Source of the DNA: Pseudodonghicola flavimaris
GTDB taxonomy: Bacteria; Pseudomonadota; Alphaproteobacteria; Rhodobacterales; Rhodobacteraceae
DNA length: 64,000 nucleotides
Direction of reading: 5' to 3'
NCBI RefSeq assembly: GCF_030164425.1
Contig: NZ_JASNJD010000015.1
Span: 46,587-110,586, forward strand
Shown piece by piece: positions 9,675-17,334 of this stretch. Under the pieces are notes generated by a model. That model saw only the letters and a program-made list of their open reading frames with translations. It was not told the DNA's origin and did not search any database. Each line of letters starts with the position of its first letter. Positions within the stretch are counted from its first letter, which is position 1. A program made the position numbers and the translations under genes.

Positions 9675-9700
9675 GGCGCAGCTATGGCTGTGCCTTTTTT
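9675..9700 (+). terminator. Intrinsic terminator after the HNH gene
   Basis: GGCGCAGC pairs with GCTGTGCC (8 bp, one G-U) across a 4-nt loop, directly followed by six T. It lies 100 bases after the HNH stop and before the cbiX ribosome site. Confidence 0.8.
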
Positions 9701-9758
9701 CCTCTCGGCCCTTGGCGAGGCGACCCCGGCGCGCCACATAGGAAAAAGGAGGTTCCGC

Positions 9759-10451
9759 GTGCCCGACTGTCTCGACGCATTGATCGTGGCCCATGGCCAA
9801 CCCTCCGCGCCCGCTCCGGCGGAGGCGGCGCTGGCGGAGCTTGCCTCCAGGGTCGGACACCTGCTGCCGGGCCGGCGCATCGGCTCTGCCACGCTGGCGG
9901 CCCCGGGTGCGCTGGAGGCGGCGCTGGAGCGGCTCGGCGCCGACGGCGCGATCTATCCATTCTTCATGGCCGACGGCTGGTTCGTCCGGCAGGCGCTGCC
10001 GAAACGGTTGAACGGGCATCCGGCGCGGGTGCTGCCGCCCTTGGGCCGCGATCCGGCGCTGGTCGATCTTGCGGCGACCTACCTGGCCCGGGACTGCGCC
10101 ACGCGAGGCTGGGAGCCTGCGGCGACCGCCCTGCTGATCGCCGCCCACGGCTCTGCCCGCGGCCCGCGCGCGGCGGCGGCGGCGCGGGATCTCGGCGCCG
10201 CGCTTGCCACGCTCTGGCCCGGATCGCCGCCCATCTATGGCTTTGTCGAAGAAGCACCCTATCTGGCCCAGGCGGCGCGGGGATTGCCGGCGCAGACGCT
10301 CTGCCTGCCGGTCTTCGCCGCCGAGGGCGGGCATTACCGCGAAGACGTGCCCGACGCGCTGGAGACCGCTGGTTTTCTCGGCGCGCTGCTGCCGCCGCTG
10401 GGTCAGCACCCGGGGGTGCCGGCCCTGATCGCCGCGGCGCTCAGCGCGTGA
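9759..10451 (+). CDS. CbiX/SirB-like sirohydrochlorin chelatase, two-domain
   Basis: The 230-residue product repeats the CbiX fold twice. LIVAHGQPS near the N-terminus and LLIAAHGSARGPR near residue 127 hold the chelatase histidines. AAEGGHYREDVP near the C-terminus is a third conserved block. Such proteins insert Co or Fe into sirohydrochlorin for cobalamin or siroheme. The start is GTG, chosen because AAGGAGG lies 6 bases upstream and the family sequence begins at once (VPDCLDALIVAHG). The end overlaps the end of glpD by 11 bases, tail to tail. The metal is not deducible, and no cobalamin genes flank it. Confidence 0.78.
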   Translation: MPDCLDALIVAHGQPSAPAPAEAALAELASRVGHLLPGRRIGSATLAAPGALEAALERLGADGAIYPFFMADGWFVRQALPKRLNGHPARVLPPLGRDPALVDLAATYLARDCATRGWEPAATALLIAAHGSARGPRAAAAARDLGAALATLWPGSPPIYGFVEEAPYLAQAARGLPAQTLCLPVFAAEGGHYREDVPDALETAGFLGALLPPLGQHPGVPALIAAALSA

Positions 10452-11991
10452 CGCGGCCGCGGATATAGGCCTCGATCTCAGCCACCTGGGCCGCGCTCAG
10501 ACGCAGGCCCAGCTTGGTGCGCCGCCAGATCATATCCTCGGCGCCGCGCACCCATTCCCTTGCCACCGCCCAGTCGACTTCCGCCTGGCTCAGCGTCGCG
10601 CCGAAATCCCGGCCCAGATCGGCGGCGGTCTTCGCCGCGCCCAGCACCTCGCGGGCCTCGGTGCCATAGCAGCGGATCAGCCGCCGCGCCCAAGCCGCGG
10701 TGAGGAAGGGATAATCGGCCAGCAGCCGCTCGATCAGCTCCGATACGCCGGTCACCGCGAAATCACCGCCCGGCAGTGCCACCCCGGCGGTCCAGGGCCC
10801 CTTGGCCACTGGCAGCGCCTCCGCGATCTTCTCCAGCGCACCCTCGGCGAGCCGGCGATAGGTAGTGATCTTGCCGCCGAAGACGGTCAGAAGCGGCGCC
10901 GCCTCGCGGTCCAGGCGTAGCACGTAATCGCGGGTCGCCGCCGTGGCCGAGCTCGCCCCATCGTCATAAAGCGGCCTGACGCCGGAATAGGTCCAGACCA
11001 CATCCGCCGGGCTGAGCGGCCGCTTGAAATACTCATTGGCGAAGGCCAGCAGGTAATCGCGCTCCGCCTCGGTACAGACCGGCGGCGTCGCCGGATCGGG
11101 ATGATCGGCGTCGGTGGTGCCGATCAGGGTGAACTCCTCCTCATAGGGGATCGAGAAGATGATCCGCCCGTCGCGCCCCTGGAAGAAATAGCATTTGTCG
11201 TGATCGTAAAGCCGCGGCGTCACGATATGGCTGCCGCGCACCAGCCGCACATCGCCCGGCGTGTGGCTGCCCAGCATGCCGTGCAGCAGCTCTCCCGCCC
11301 AGGGGCCGGCGGCATTGATCAGCATCTTCGCCTCGACCCGGGTTTCGGACCCGTCCGCCCGGCGCAGGGTGATCGCCCAGCGATCGGCGAGACGTTCGGC
11401 CGCGATCACCCCGGTGCGGGTCAGGATCTCTGCCCCCCGGGCGGCGGCGTCGCGCGCGTTCAGCACCACCAGCCGGGCGTCCTGCACCCAGCAATCGGAA
11501 TATTCATAGGCCCGTTCAAACCGCTCCTTCAGCACCGCTCCGGCCGGATCGGTTTTCAGATCCAGCGTCCGGGTGCCCGGCAGGATCTGCCGCCCCCCCA
11601 GGTGATCGTAGAGAAAGAGCCCAAGCCGGATCATCCAGGCCGGACGCCGCCCCTTCATCCAGGGCATCACCGCGCTCAGCAATTTCGAGGCCGGCGTTTC
11701 GCTGTCGAAGCGCATCTCGCGCTCATAGGGCAGCACGAAGCGCATTGGCCAGCTGATATGCGGCATCGCCTTCAGCAACACCTCGCGCTCGATCAGCGCC
11801 TCGCGCACCAGACGGAATTCGAAATACTCCAGATAGCGCAGCCCGCCGTGGAAAAGCTTGGTCGAGGCCGAGGAGGTCGCACTGGCCAGATCGCCCTGTT
11901 CGGCCAGGGTAACGCTCAGCCCGCGGCCAGCAGCATCGCGGGCGATCCCACACCCGTTGATCCCGCCGCCGATGATGAAAAGATCCCGCAT
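10441..11991 (-). CDS. glpD: Aerobic glycerol-3-phosphate dehydrogenase
   Basis: The 516-residue flavoprotein starts MRDLFIIGGGINGCGIARDA, the dinucleotide-binding GxGxxG for FAD. It contains STKLFHGGLRYLEYFEFRLV and the WTYSGVRPLYDDG block conserved in GlpD. It oxidises sn-glycerol-3-phosphate to dihydroxyacetone phosphate and passes electrons to quinone at the membrane. The inner ATG was preferred over an upstream frame extension because AGAGG precedes it and the FAD motif should sit at the extreme N-terminus. No glpK or glpF is nearby. Confidence 0.92.
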   Translation of the reverse strand: MRDLFIIGGGINGCGIARDAAGRGLSVTLAEQGDLASATSSASTKLFHGGLRYLEYFEFRLVREALIEREVLLKAMPHISWPMRFVLPYEREMRFDSETPASKLLSAVMPWMKGRRPAWMIRLGLFLYDHLGGRQILPGTRTLDLKTDPAGAVLKERFERAYEYSDCWVQDARLVVLNARDAAARGAEILTRTGVIAAERLADRWAITLRRADGSETRVEAKMLINAAGPWAGELLHGMLGSHTPGDVRLVRGSHIVTPRLYDHDKCYFFQGRDGRIIFSIPYEEEFTLIGTTDADHPDPATPPVCTEAERDYLLAFANEYFKRPLSPADVVWTYSGVRPLYDDGASSATAATRDYVLRLDREAAPLLTVFGGKITTYRRLAEGALEKIAEALPVAKGPWTAGVALPGGDFAVTGVSELIERLLADYPFLTAAWARRLIRCYGTEAREVLGAAKTAADLGRDFGATLSQAEVDWAVAREWVRGAEDMIWRRTKLGLRLSAAQVAEIEAYIRGRVTR

Positions 11992-12098
11992 ATCGCCTGC
12001 CTCTTTCACATTCCCCCTGCGCCTAGCGCGCGCAGCGCAAAATGTCACCCGTCCCTTGGGGCTGACCGCACGACAGTTTGATGACGGGGCCACAACGC

Positions 12099-12126
12099 TT
12101 GCCACATGGCATTCAGACGCTAGAGT
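12099..12126 (+). promoter_or_regulatory. Possible sigma70 promoter of the molybdenum hydroxylase operon
   Basis: TTGCCA and TAGAGT are separated by 16 bases, 72 bases before the first gene of the operon, in the divergent gap with glpD. No activator site was recognised. Confidence 0.35.
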
Positions 12127-12197
12127 TCCGCCCAGCACCCCGGCCCGGCGTTTCGGTCCCGCCGGGGGGACGACCCAGCGATCTGCAAGGAATGCCC

Positions 12198-13064
12198 ATG
12201 CAATATTTCAAACCCGCCACTTTCGAAGAGGCCTCGGCCCTTGCGGCCGGCGCCGAGGGGATCACCCGGTTCCTCGCCGGCGGCACCGACGTGCTGGTCC
12301 AGCTGCGCTCGGACCTGGTGACGCCGGATGTCCTGATCGACATCAAGGCGATCCCCGGAACCCATGACATCACCCGCACCGAAGACGGCGGCTGGCGGCT
12401 GGGCGTGGCGGTGACCGGGGCGGAGATGTCCGAACATCCCGACCTGGGCCGCGACTGGCCCGGGGTGGTCGAGGCGATGGACCTGATCGGCTCGACCCAG
12501 GTGCAGGGCCGCGCCACCCCCATCGGCAACCTCTGCAACGCCTCTCCGGCGGCCGATTCCGTTCCCGCGATGATCGCCGCCGGCGCCGTGCTCAGTGTCG
12601 TCGGTCCCGATGGGGCCCGCGACATCCCGGTCGAGGAGGTGCCCGCGGGCCCCGGCAAGACCACGCTGAAGAAGGGCGAGATCGCCACTGCCCTGACCCT
12701 GCCGCCACGCGGCGCGCAGGGCGGCGACGCCTATCTGCGCTTCATACCGCGCACCGAGATGGACATCGCCGTGGTCGGCTGCGCCATCAACCTGACGGTG
12801 GAGGGCGAGGTGATCACCTCGGCCCGGATGGCGCTGGGGGCGGTCGCGCCCACCGCCGTCGTGGTGCATGCCGCCGCCGACGCGCTGGTCGGGCGCACAC
12901 TGGACGACGCGGCGCTGAAGGCCCTGACCGATCTGGCCGAGGCCAGCTGCAATCCGATCGACGACAAGCGCGGCACGGTGAAGTTCCGCACCCATACCGC
13001 CGGGGTTCTGGCCCGGCGGGTGGCCCAGATCGCCTATGACCGCGCCAAAGGAGCCAAGGCATGA
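12198..13064 (+). CDS. Molybdenum hydroxylase FAD-binding subunit (CoxM/XdhB-like)
   Basis: The 288-residue subunit has the FAD-binding motifs FLAGGTDVLVQLR (about residues 28-40) and TPIGNLCNASPAADSVPAM (about 110-128) of the CO dehydrogenase/xanthine dehydrogenase medium subunit. AAGGA lies 6 bases before the chosen ATG; another ATG 6 bases upstream would sit on that site. It overlaps the iron-sulfur gene by 4 bases. It passes electrons from the 2Fe-2S clusters to the final acceptor. Confidence 0.92.
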   Translation: MQYFKPATFEEASALAAGAEGITRFLAGGTDVLVQLRSDLVTPDVLIDIKAIPGTHDITRTEDGGWRLGVAVTGAEMSEHPDLGRDWPGVVEAMDLIGSTQVQGRATPIGNLCNASPAADSVPAMIAAGAVLSVVGPDGARDIPVEEVPAGPGKTTLKKGEIATALTLPPRGAQGGDAYLRFIPRTEMDIAVVGCAINLTVEGEVITSARMALGAVAPTAVVVHAAADALVGRTLDDAALKALTDLAEASCNPIDDKRGTVKFRTHTAGVLARRVAQIAYDRAKGAKA

Positions 13065-13540
13065 GCAAGACCCATGTAACCGCTAAAGTGAACGGGGACG
13101 CGGTCGAGTTCCTCTGCGATCCGCGCGAAACCCTGCTGGACGTGCTGCGCGACCGGCTGGGGCTGACCGGCGCCAAGGAAGGCTGCGGCACCGGCGATTG
13201 CGGCGCCTGTTCCGTCACCGTCGACGGCCGGCTGGTCTGCTCCTGCCTGATGCTGGGGGTCGAGGCCGAGGGCAAGGAGATCGGCACCGTCGAGGGCATC
13301 GCCGATGGCGAGACGCTGCATCCCCTGCAGAAGAAATTCATCGAATATGCCGCCCTGCAATGCGGCATCTGCACCCCGGGCATTCTGATCGCGGCGAAAT
13401 CGCTGCTGGAAAAGAACCCCGACCCGACCGAGACGGAAGTACGCTACTGGCTGGCCGGCAACCTGTGCCGCTGCACCGGCTATGACAAGATCATTCGCGC
13501 CGTGATGGATACCGCGGCCGAGATGCGGGAGGCCTCGTAA
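13061..13540 (+). CDS. Molybdenum hydroxylase 2Fe-2S subunit (CoxS/XdhA-like)
   Basis: The 159-residue protein has a plant-type ferredoxin N-terminus (EGCGTGDCGACSV, about residues 46-58) and a second all-helical cluster domain (QCGICTPG and NLCRCTGY, about 105-146). Together these bind the two clusters of molybdenum hydroxylases. It is translationally coupled on both sides: ATGA overlap with the FAD subunit and TAATG with the large subunit. Confidence 0.95.
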   Translation: MSKTHVTAKVNGDAVEFLCDPRETLLDVLRDRLGLTGAKEGCGTGDCGACSVTVDGRLVCSCLMLGVEAEGKEIGTVEGIADGETLHPLQKKFIEYAALQCGICTPGILIAAKSLLEKNPDPTETEVRYWLAGNLCRCTGYDKIIRAVMDTAAEMREAS

Positions 13541-15786
13541 TGGCGCTGGACAGCTCGAAAACCACCGATTTCAAATATGTCGGCACCCGGCCCGACCGGC
13601 CCGACGGGCTCGACAAGGTCACCGGCCGCGCCAAGTTCGGTGCCGATGCCACTGCGCCCGGAATGCTGTTCGCCGCGATCAAGCGCAGCCCGCATGCCCA
13701 TGCCAAGATCCTGAAGATCGACGCCAGCAAGGCGCTGGCGATGGACGGGGTCAAGGCCGTGGTCACCCGTGCCGATTTCGCCGAAGGTCTCACCGGCGAG
13801 ACCTGGAATGTCCTGGAAAACGTCATGGCCGGCGAGACCGCGCTCTATGACGGCCACGCGGTCGCCGCCGTCGCCGCCACCTCCGCCCTGATCGCGCGCG
13901 ACGCGATGAAGGCGATCGAGGTGGAGTACGAGCTGCTGCCGCATGTCACAGATGTCGACAAGGCGATGGCAGCCGATGCCCCGGTGATCCGTGCCGGCGC
14001 CGCCGATGCCTCCGTTCCCGAAGGGTTGCACCCCAACGTCGTGCGCTATTACGAAAGCGGCCATGGCGATGTCGAGGCCGGCTTCGCCGAGGCCGATCTG
14101 GTGATCGAGGATCACTTCACCACCGAGGCGACCCACCAGGGCTATATCGAACCGCACGCCTGCCTCGGTACGCTGGGGGCAGATGGCAAGGGCGAACTGT
14201 GGTGCTGCACCCAGGGCCATTGGAACGTGCAGAAGCTCTGCGCCGCGATGCTGGGGATCGAGACCAGCCAGCTGCGCGTCACCGCCTCGGAAATCGGCGG
14301 CGGCTTCGGAGGCAAGACCACCATCTTCATCGAACCGGTGGCGCTGGCGCTGAGCCGCAAGGCCAACCGCCCGGTCAAGCTGGTGATGACCCGGGCCGAG
14401 GTGTTCCGCGCCTCCGGCCCGACCTCCTCCACCTCGATGGACGTCAAGATCGGGATGAAGTCCGACGGCACCATCACCGCGGCGCAGGGCACCTTCCGGC
14501 TGCAGGGCGGCGCCTTCCCCGGTGGCCCCTGCGAAATGACGGCGATGTGCGCCTTCGCGCCCTATAACCTGACGAACGTGCATCAGGTCGGCTATGACGT
14601 GATGACCAACCGCCCGAAACAGGCGGCCTATCGCGCGCCGGGCTCGCCGATGGCGGCCTTCGCCGTGGAATCGGTGATCGACGAGCTCTGCAACCAGCTC
14701 GGCCTCGACCCGTTCGAGGTGCGGCTGAAGAACGCCTCACGCGAAGGCACCCGCGCCAGCTTCGGCCCGAAATGGCCGCGCATCGGCCTGGTGGAGACGC
14801 TGGAGGCCGCCCGCGCCCATCCGCATTACACCGCCCCGCTGAAAGAGGGTCAGGGCCGTGGCATCTCCTGCGGGTTCTGGTTCAACCACGGCGGCGAAAC
14901 CTCGGTCTCGCTGGCGATGTCCGAGGACGGCTCTGCCCAGATCATGGTCGGCACCCCGGATATCGGCGGCTCCCGCGCCTCGATGGCGCTGATGGCGGCC
15001 GAGGTGCTGGGCATTCCTTACGAGAACATCCGCTGCACCATCGCCGACACTTCCTCGCTGGGCTATAACGAGATCAGCCACGGCAGCCGGGTGACCTATG
15101 CCTCCGGTCTCGCCACCATCAAGGCAGCCGAGGCGGCGGTGGAGGAACTCTGCCGGCGCGCGGCGGCGAAATGGGACATCCCGGAAGAGGCGGTTTATTG
15201 GGAAGATGGCTATGCCAAGCCCTCGGGCCCCAATGCCGGCGATCACGCGCCCCTGCATATCACCGAGCTGACCGCCGACATGGGCGCCACCGGCGGCCCG
15301 ATCAACGGCCATTTCGAGGCGACCCCGGAAGGCGCCGGCGTCAGCTTTGCCACCCATATCGTCGATGCCGAGGTCGACCCCGAGACCGGCGCGACCAAGG
15401 TGGTGCGCTATACCGTGGTGCAGGACGCCGGCAAGGCGATCCATCCCACCTATGTCGAGGGCCAGTTCCAGGGCGGCGCGGCGCAGGGCATCGGCTGGGC
15501 GCTGAACGAGGAATACATCTATGGCGAGGACGGGCGGCTGCAGAACGCCGGCTTCCTCGACTACCGTATCCCGGTGGCCTCCGACCTGCCCTTCATCGAC
15601 ACGGTGATCGTCGAGGTGCCGAACCCCGGCCATCCCTTCGGCGTGCGCGGTGTCGGCGAAACCTCGATCTGTCCGCCGCTGGCAGCCATCGCCAATGCGG
15701 TGTCGAATGCCGTCGGCGTCCGGATGCGGCAGCTGCCGATGCGCCCCTCGCGTGTGCTGGAGGCGCTGGAAAGCAAGGATGGTTGA
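13540..15786 (+). CDS. Molybdenum hydroxylase large, molybdopterin-binding subunit
   Basis: The 748-residue catalytic subunit contains IGGGFGGKTTIF (about residue 250) and AYRAPGSPMAAFAVES (about 365), and near the end GVRGVGETSICPPLAAIANA with the catalytic Glu. Copper-type CO dehydrogenase has a Cys in the AYxCSFR loop; here the loop reads AYRAPGS, so CO oxidation is unlikely. The enzyme probably hydroxylates an aromatic, heterocycle or aldehyde. The substrate is unknown and nothing adjacent identifies it. Confidence 0.9.
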   Translation: MALDSSKTTDFKYVGTRPDRPDGLDKVTGRAKFGADATAPGMLFAAIKRSPHAHAKILKIDASKALAMDGVKAVVTRADFAEGLTGETWNVLENVMAGETALYDGHAVAAVAATSALIARDAMKAIEVEYELLPHVTDVDKAMAADAPVIRAGAADASVPEGLHPNVVRYYESGHGDVEAGFAEADLVIEDHFTTEATHQGYIEPHACLGTLGADGKGELWCCTQGHWNVQKLCAAMLGIETSQLRVTASEIGGGFGGKTTIFIEPVALALSRKANRPVKLVMTRAEVFRASGPTSSTSMDVKIGMKSDGTITAAQGTFRLQGGAFPGGPCEMTAMCAFAPYNLTNVHQVGYDVMTNRPKQAAYRAPGSPMAAFAVESVIDELCNQLGLDPFEVRLKNASREGTRASFGPKWPRIGLVETLEAARAHPHYTAPLKEGQGRGISCGFWFNHGGETSVSLAMSEDGSAQIMVGTPDIGGSRASMALMAAEVLGIPYENIRCTIADTSSLGYNEISHGSRVTYASGLATIKAAEAAVEELCRRAAAKWDIPEEAVYWEDGYAKPSGPNAGDHAPLHITELTADMGATGGPINGHFEATPEGAGVSFATHIVDAEVDPETGATKVVRYTVVQDAGKAIHPTYVEGQFQGGAAQGIGWALNEEYIYGEDGRLQNAGFLDYRIPVASDLPFIDTVIVEVPNPGHPFGVRGVGETSICPPLAAIANAVSNAVGVRMRQLPMRPSRVLEALESKDG

Positions 15787-16024
15787 CGTCGCGCTCTGGT
15801 CCGGGCTGCGGCCCCTTGTCGGTGGGCAGGACAGCATCGCCGTAGAGGGGCGCACCGTGGGCCAGATCCTCGACTCGATCCGGCGCAATTACCCGGCGCT
15901 GGCGCCGACCCTCGACGCCGGGGTGTCGGTGGTGGTGGATGGCCGGGTGATCGCCTCCAGCCTGACCGAACCGGTGGGCGAGAACAGCGAAGTCGTACTG
16001 ATGATGCGGCTGAAGGGCGGGTAG
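15779..16024 (+). CDS. MoaD/ThiS-family sulfur carrier-like protein
   Basis: An 81-residue frame starts with ATG inside the last codons of the large subunit (8-base overlap) and ends in Gly-Gly after RLKGG, as required for a MoaD-type beta-grasp sulfur carrier. VTVGQIL-like spacing, VSVVVDGRVI and ENSEVVLMM fit the fold. Co-translation with a molybdenum hydroxylase suggests a dedicated supply of molybdopterin dithiolene sulfur or a maturation role. No partner MoaE is present nearby. Confidence 0.75.
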   Translation: MVDVALWSGLRPLVGGQDSIAVEGRTVGQILDSIRRNYPALAPTLDAGVSVVVDGRVIASSLTEPVGENSEVVLMMRLKGG

Positions 16025-16131
16025 CCCCCGCCCCGCGCATCAGAGCGCCGGCGGTTGTTTCCCGCCGGCCGATCCCCAGCTAAGACAGGCCCGGCCGAAC
16101 CGGGCGTGACCGGGCTGGAGGAGGATATCTC

Positions 16132-16947
16132 ATGGCTGCCTATCTGATCCTGCTGCTGATCGTCTCGGTGGCCGCGGCCGTGGCGATCCGCCTTGTCCTG
16201 AAACACCGCCGCCGCGCCGCCCTGCTGCGGACCCGGCTGACCGAAGCACAGCGCGCCATCGTCGCCACGGAGGTGCCGCTGACCCGCAAGCTGCCGGCCC
16301 GGTTTCATCAGGCGCTCGAAGGCAAGATCAACGCCTTTATCGGGCAGGTCGATTTCGTCGGCTGCAACGGCCTCGAGGTGAGTGAGGAGATGCGGCTGTC
16401 GATCGCCGCCCAGGCCTGCCTGCTGATCGTCAACAGCGACACCTGGTACGATCATCTCACCACCATCCTGATCTATCCCGCCGCCTTCAAGTCGCGGCAG
16501 CGGCAGCACAATGGCTATGTCGTGACCGAACGCGAAACCGTGCGCAGCGGCGAAAGCTGGTCCCGCGGGCCGGTGATCCTGTCCTGGGCCGATACCCGAC
16601 GCGGCGCGCTGAACGATCGTGATGGCCATAACGTGGTGTTCCACGAATTCGCCCATCAGATCGACGACCTCTCCGGCCATACCGACGGGCTGCCCAACCT
16701 GCCCAAAGGCCAGAGCGTCGCCGGCTGGGCCCGGACCTTCGTGCCCGCCTATCAGACCCATGTGCAAAACGTGCAGGCCGGGCACAGGACCGTGTTCGAC
16801 GCCTATGGCGCCACCGGGCCGGAGGAATTCTTCGCCGTGGCGGTGGAAACCTTCTTCGAAAAGCCCGCCGCGCTGAACCATCACGAACCCGCCGTCTACC
16901 GGCAACTGGCACAGCTGTTCCGGCTCGACCCGCTGTCCTGGGGCTGA
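16132..16947 (+). CDS. M90-family zinc peptidase, MtfA-like
   Basis: The 271-residue protein starts with a membrane segment (about residues 3-22). It contains VVFHEFAHQIDDLSG near residue 165, the HExxH zinc site of the MtfA/M90 family, and EEFFAVAVETFFEKP near residue 230, the third-ligand region. In enterobacteria MtfA binds the Mlc repressor and has aminopeptidase activity; the partner here is unknown. GGAGGA precedes the ATG. A G+C-rich hairpin without T-run (16047-16069) precedes it. Confidence 0.85.
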   Translation: MAAYLILLLIVSVAAAVAIRLVLKHRRRAALLRTRLTEAQRAIVATEVPLTRKLPARFHQALEGKINAFIGQVDFVGCNGLEVSEEMRLSIAAQACLLIVNSDTWYDHLTTILIYPAAFKSRQRQHNGYVVTERETVRSGESWSRGPVILSWADTRRGALNDRDGHNVVFHEFAHQIDDLSGHTDGLPNLPKGQSVAGWARTFVPAYQTHVQNVQAGHRTVFDAYGATGPEEFFAVAVETFFEKPAALNHHEPAVYRQLAQLFRLDPLSWG

Positions 16948-17334
16948 CGCGCGGGCTGCCTGCGGCGTCCCCCGGGGCGCCGCTGCGGCCCCGTGTCTCT
17001 CCCGTGCGGCCCCCGTTTTGCGCCGCTTTCGGGTGACATTGCCGCCGCTTCGCGCTATCTGCGAAACAACAAAACCAACGACAGGGAGAGAGGATCGAAT
17101 GACAGCGAGTCGTTCAGATGTTGCAGAGCTGCCACGCCGCGCGCTTTGTGACATGAGCCGTCCTCTGCGGTCCCGCCGCGCCCTTGTCCCCGCCCGTGAC
17201 GCCCCCATGTTCTGACGAACATATGACCGTCCCCCCTGAAACTGCCGCGCCCATTCCCCGCCGGGACTGGACAGCGGCACGAAATTGCTTAGGCAAGATG
17301 AAATTGCCACAGTCCGCTACGCTGGAGAACTGAC
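16948..17334. other. Leader region of the mrp operon
   Basis: No conserved gene is recognised in these 387 bases. They hold two consecutive short frames: 17099-17215 with a strong ribosome site, and 17223-17333 without one, ending one base before the mrpA TTG. Just before mrpA the octamer GAAATTGC occurs twice within about 25 bases. A leader or attenuator function is possible; no riboswitch fold was identified. Confidence 0.5.
17099..17215 (+). CDS. Candidate 38-residue leader peptide upstream of mrpA
   Basis: A 38-codon frame begins with ATG right after GGGAGAGAGGATCGA, one of the better ribosome sites in the window. The peptide is Arg-rich (MTASRSDVAELPRRALCDM at the start, ending in APMF). 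It has no membrane segment and matches no family I know. It may regulate the antiporter operon by translation, or be a chance frame in GC-rich DNA. Confidence 0.35.
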   Translation: MTASRSDVAELPRRALCDMSRPLRSRRALVPARDAPMF

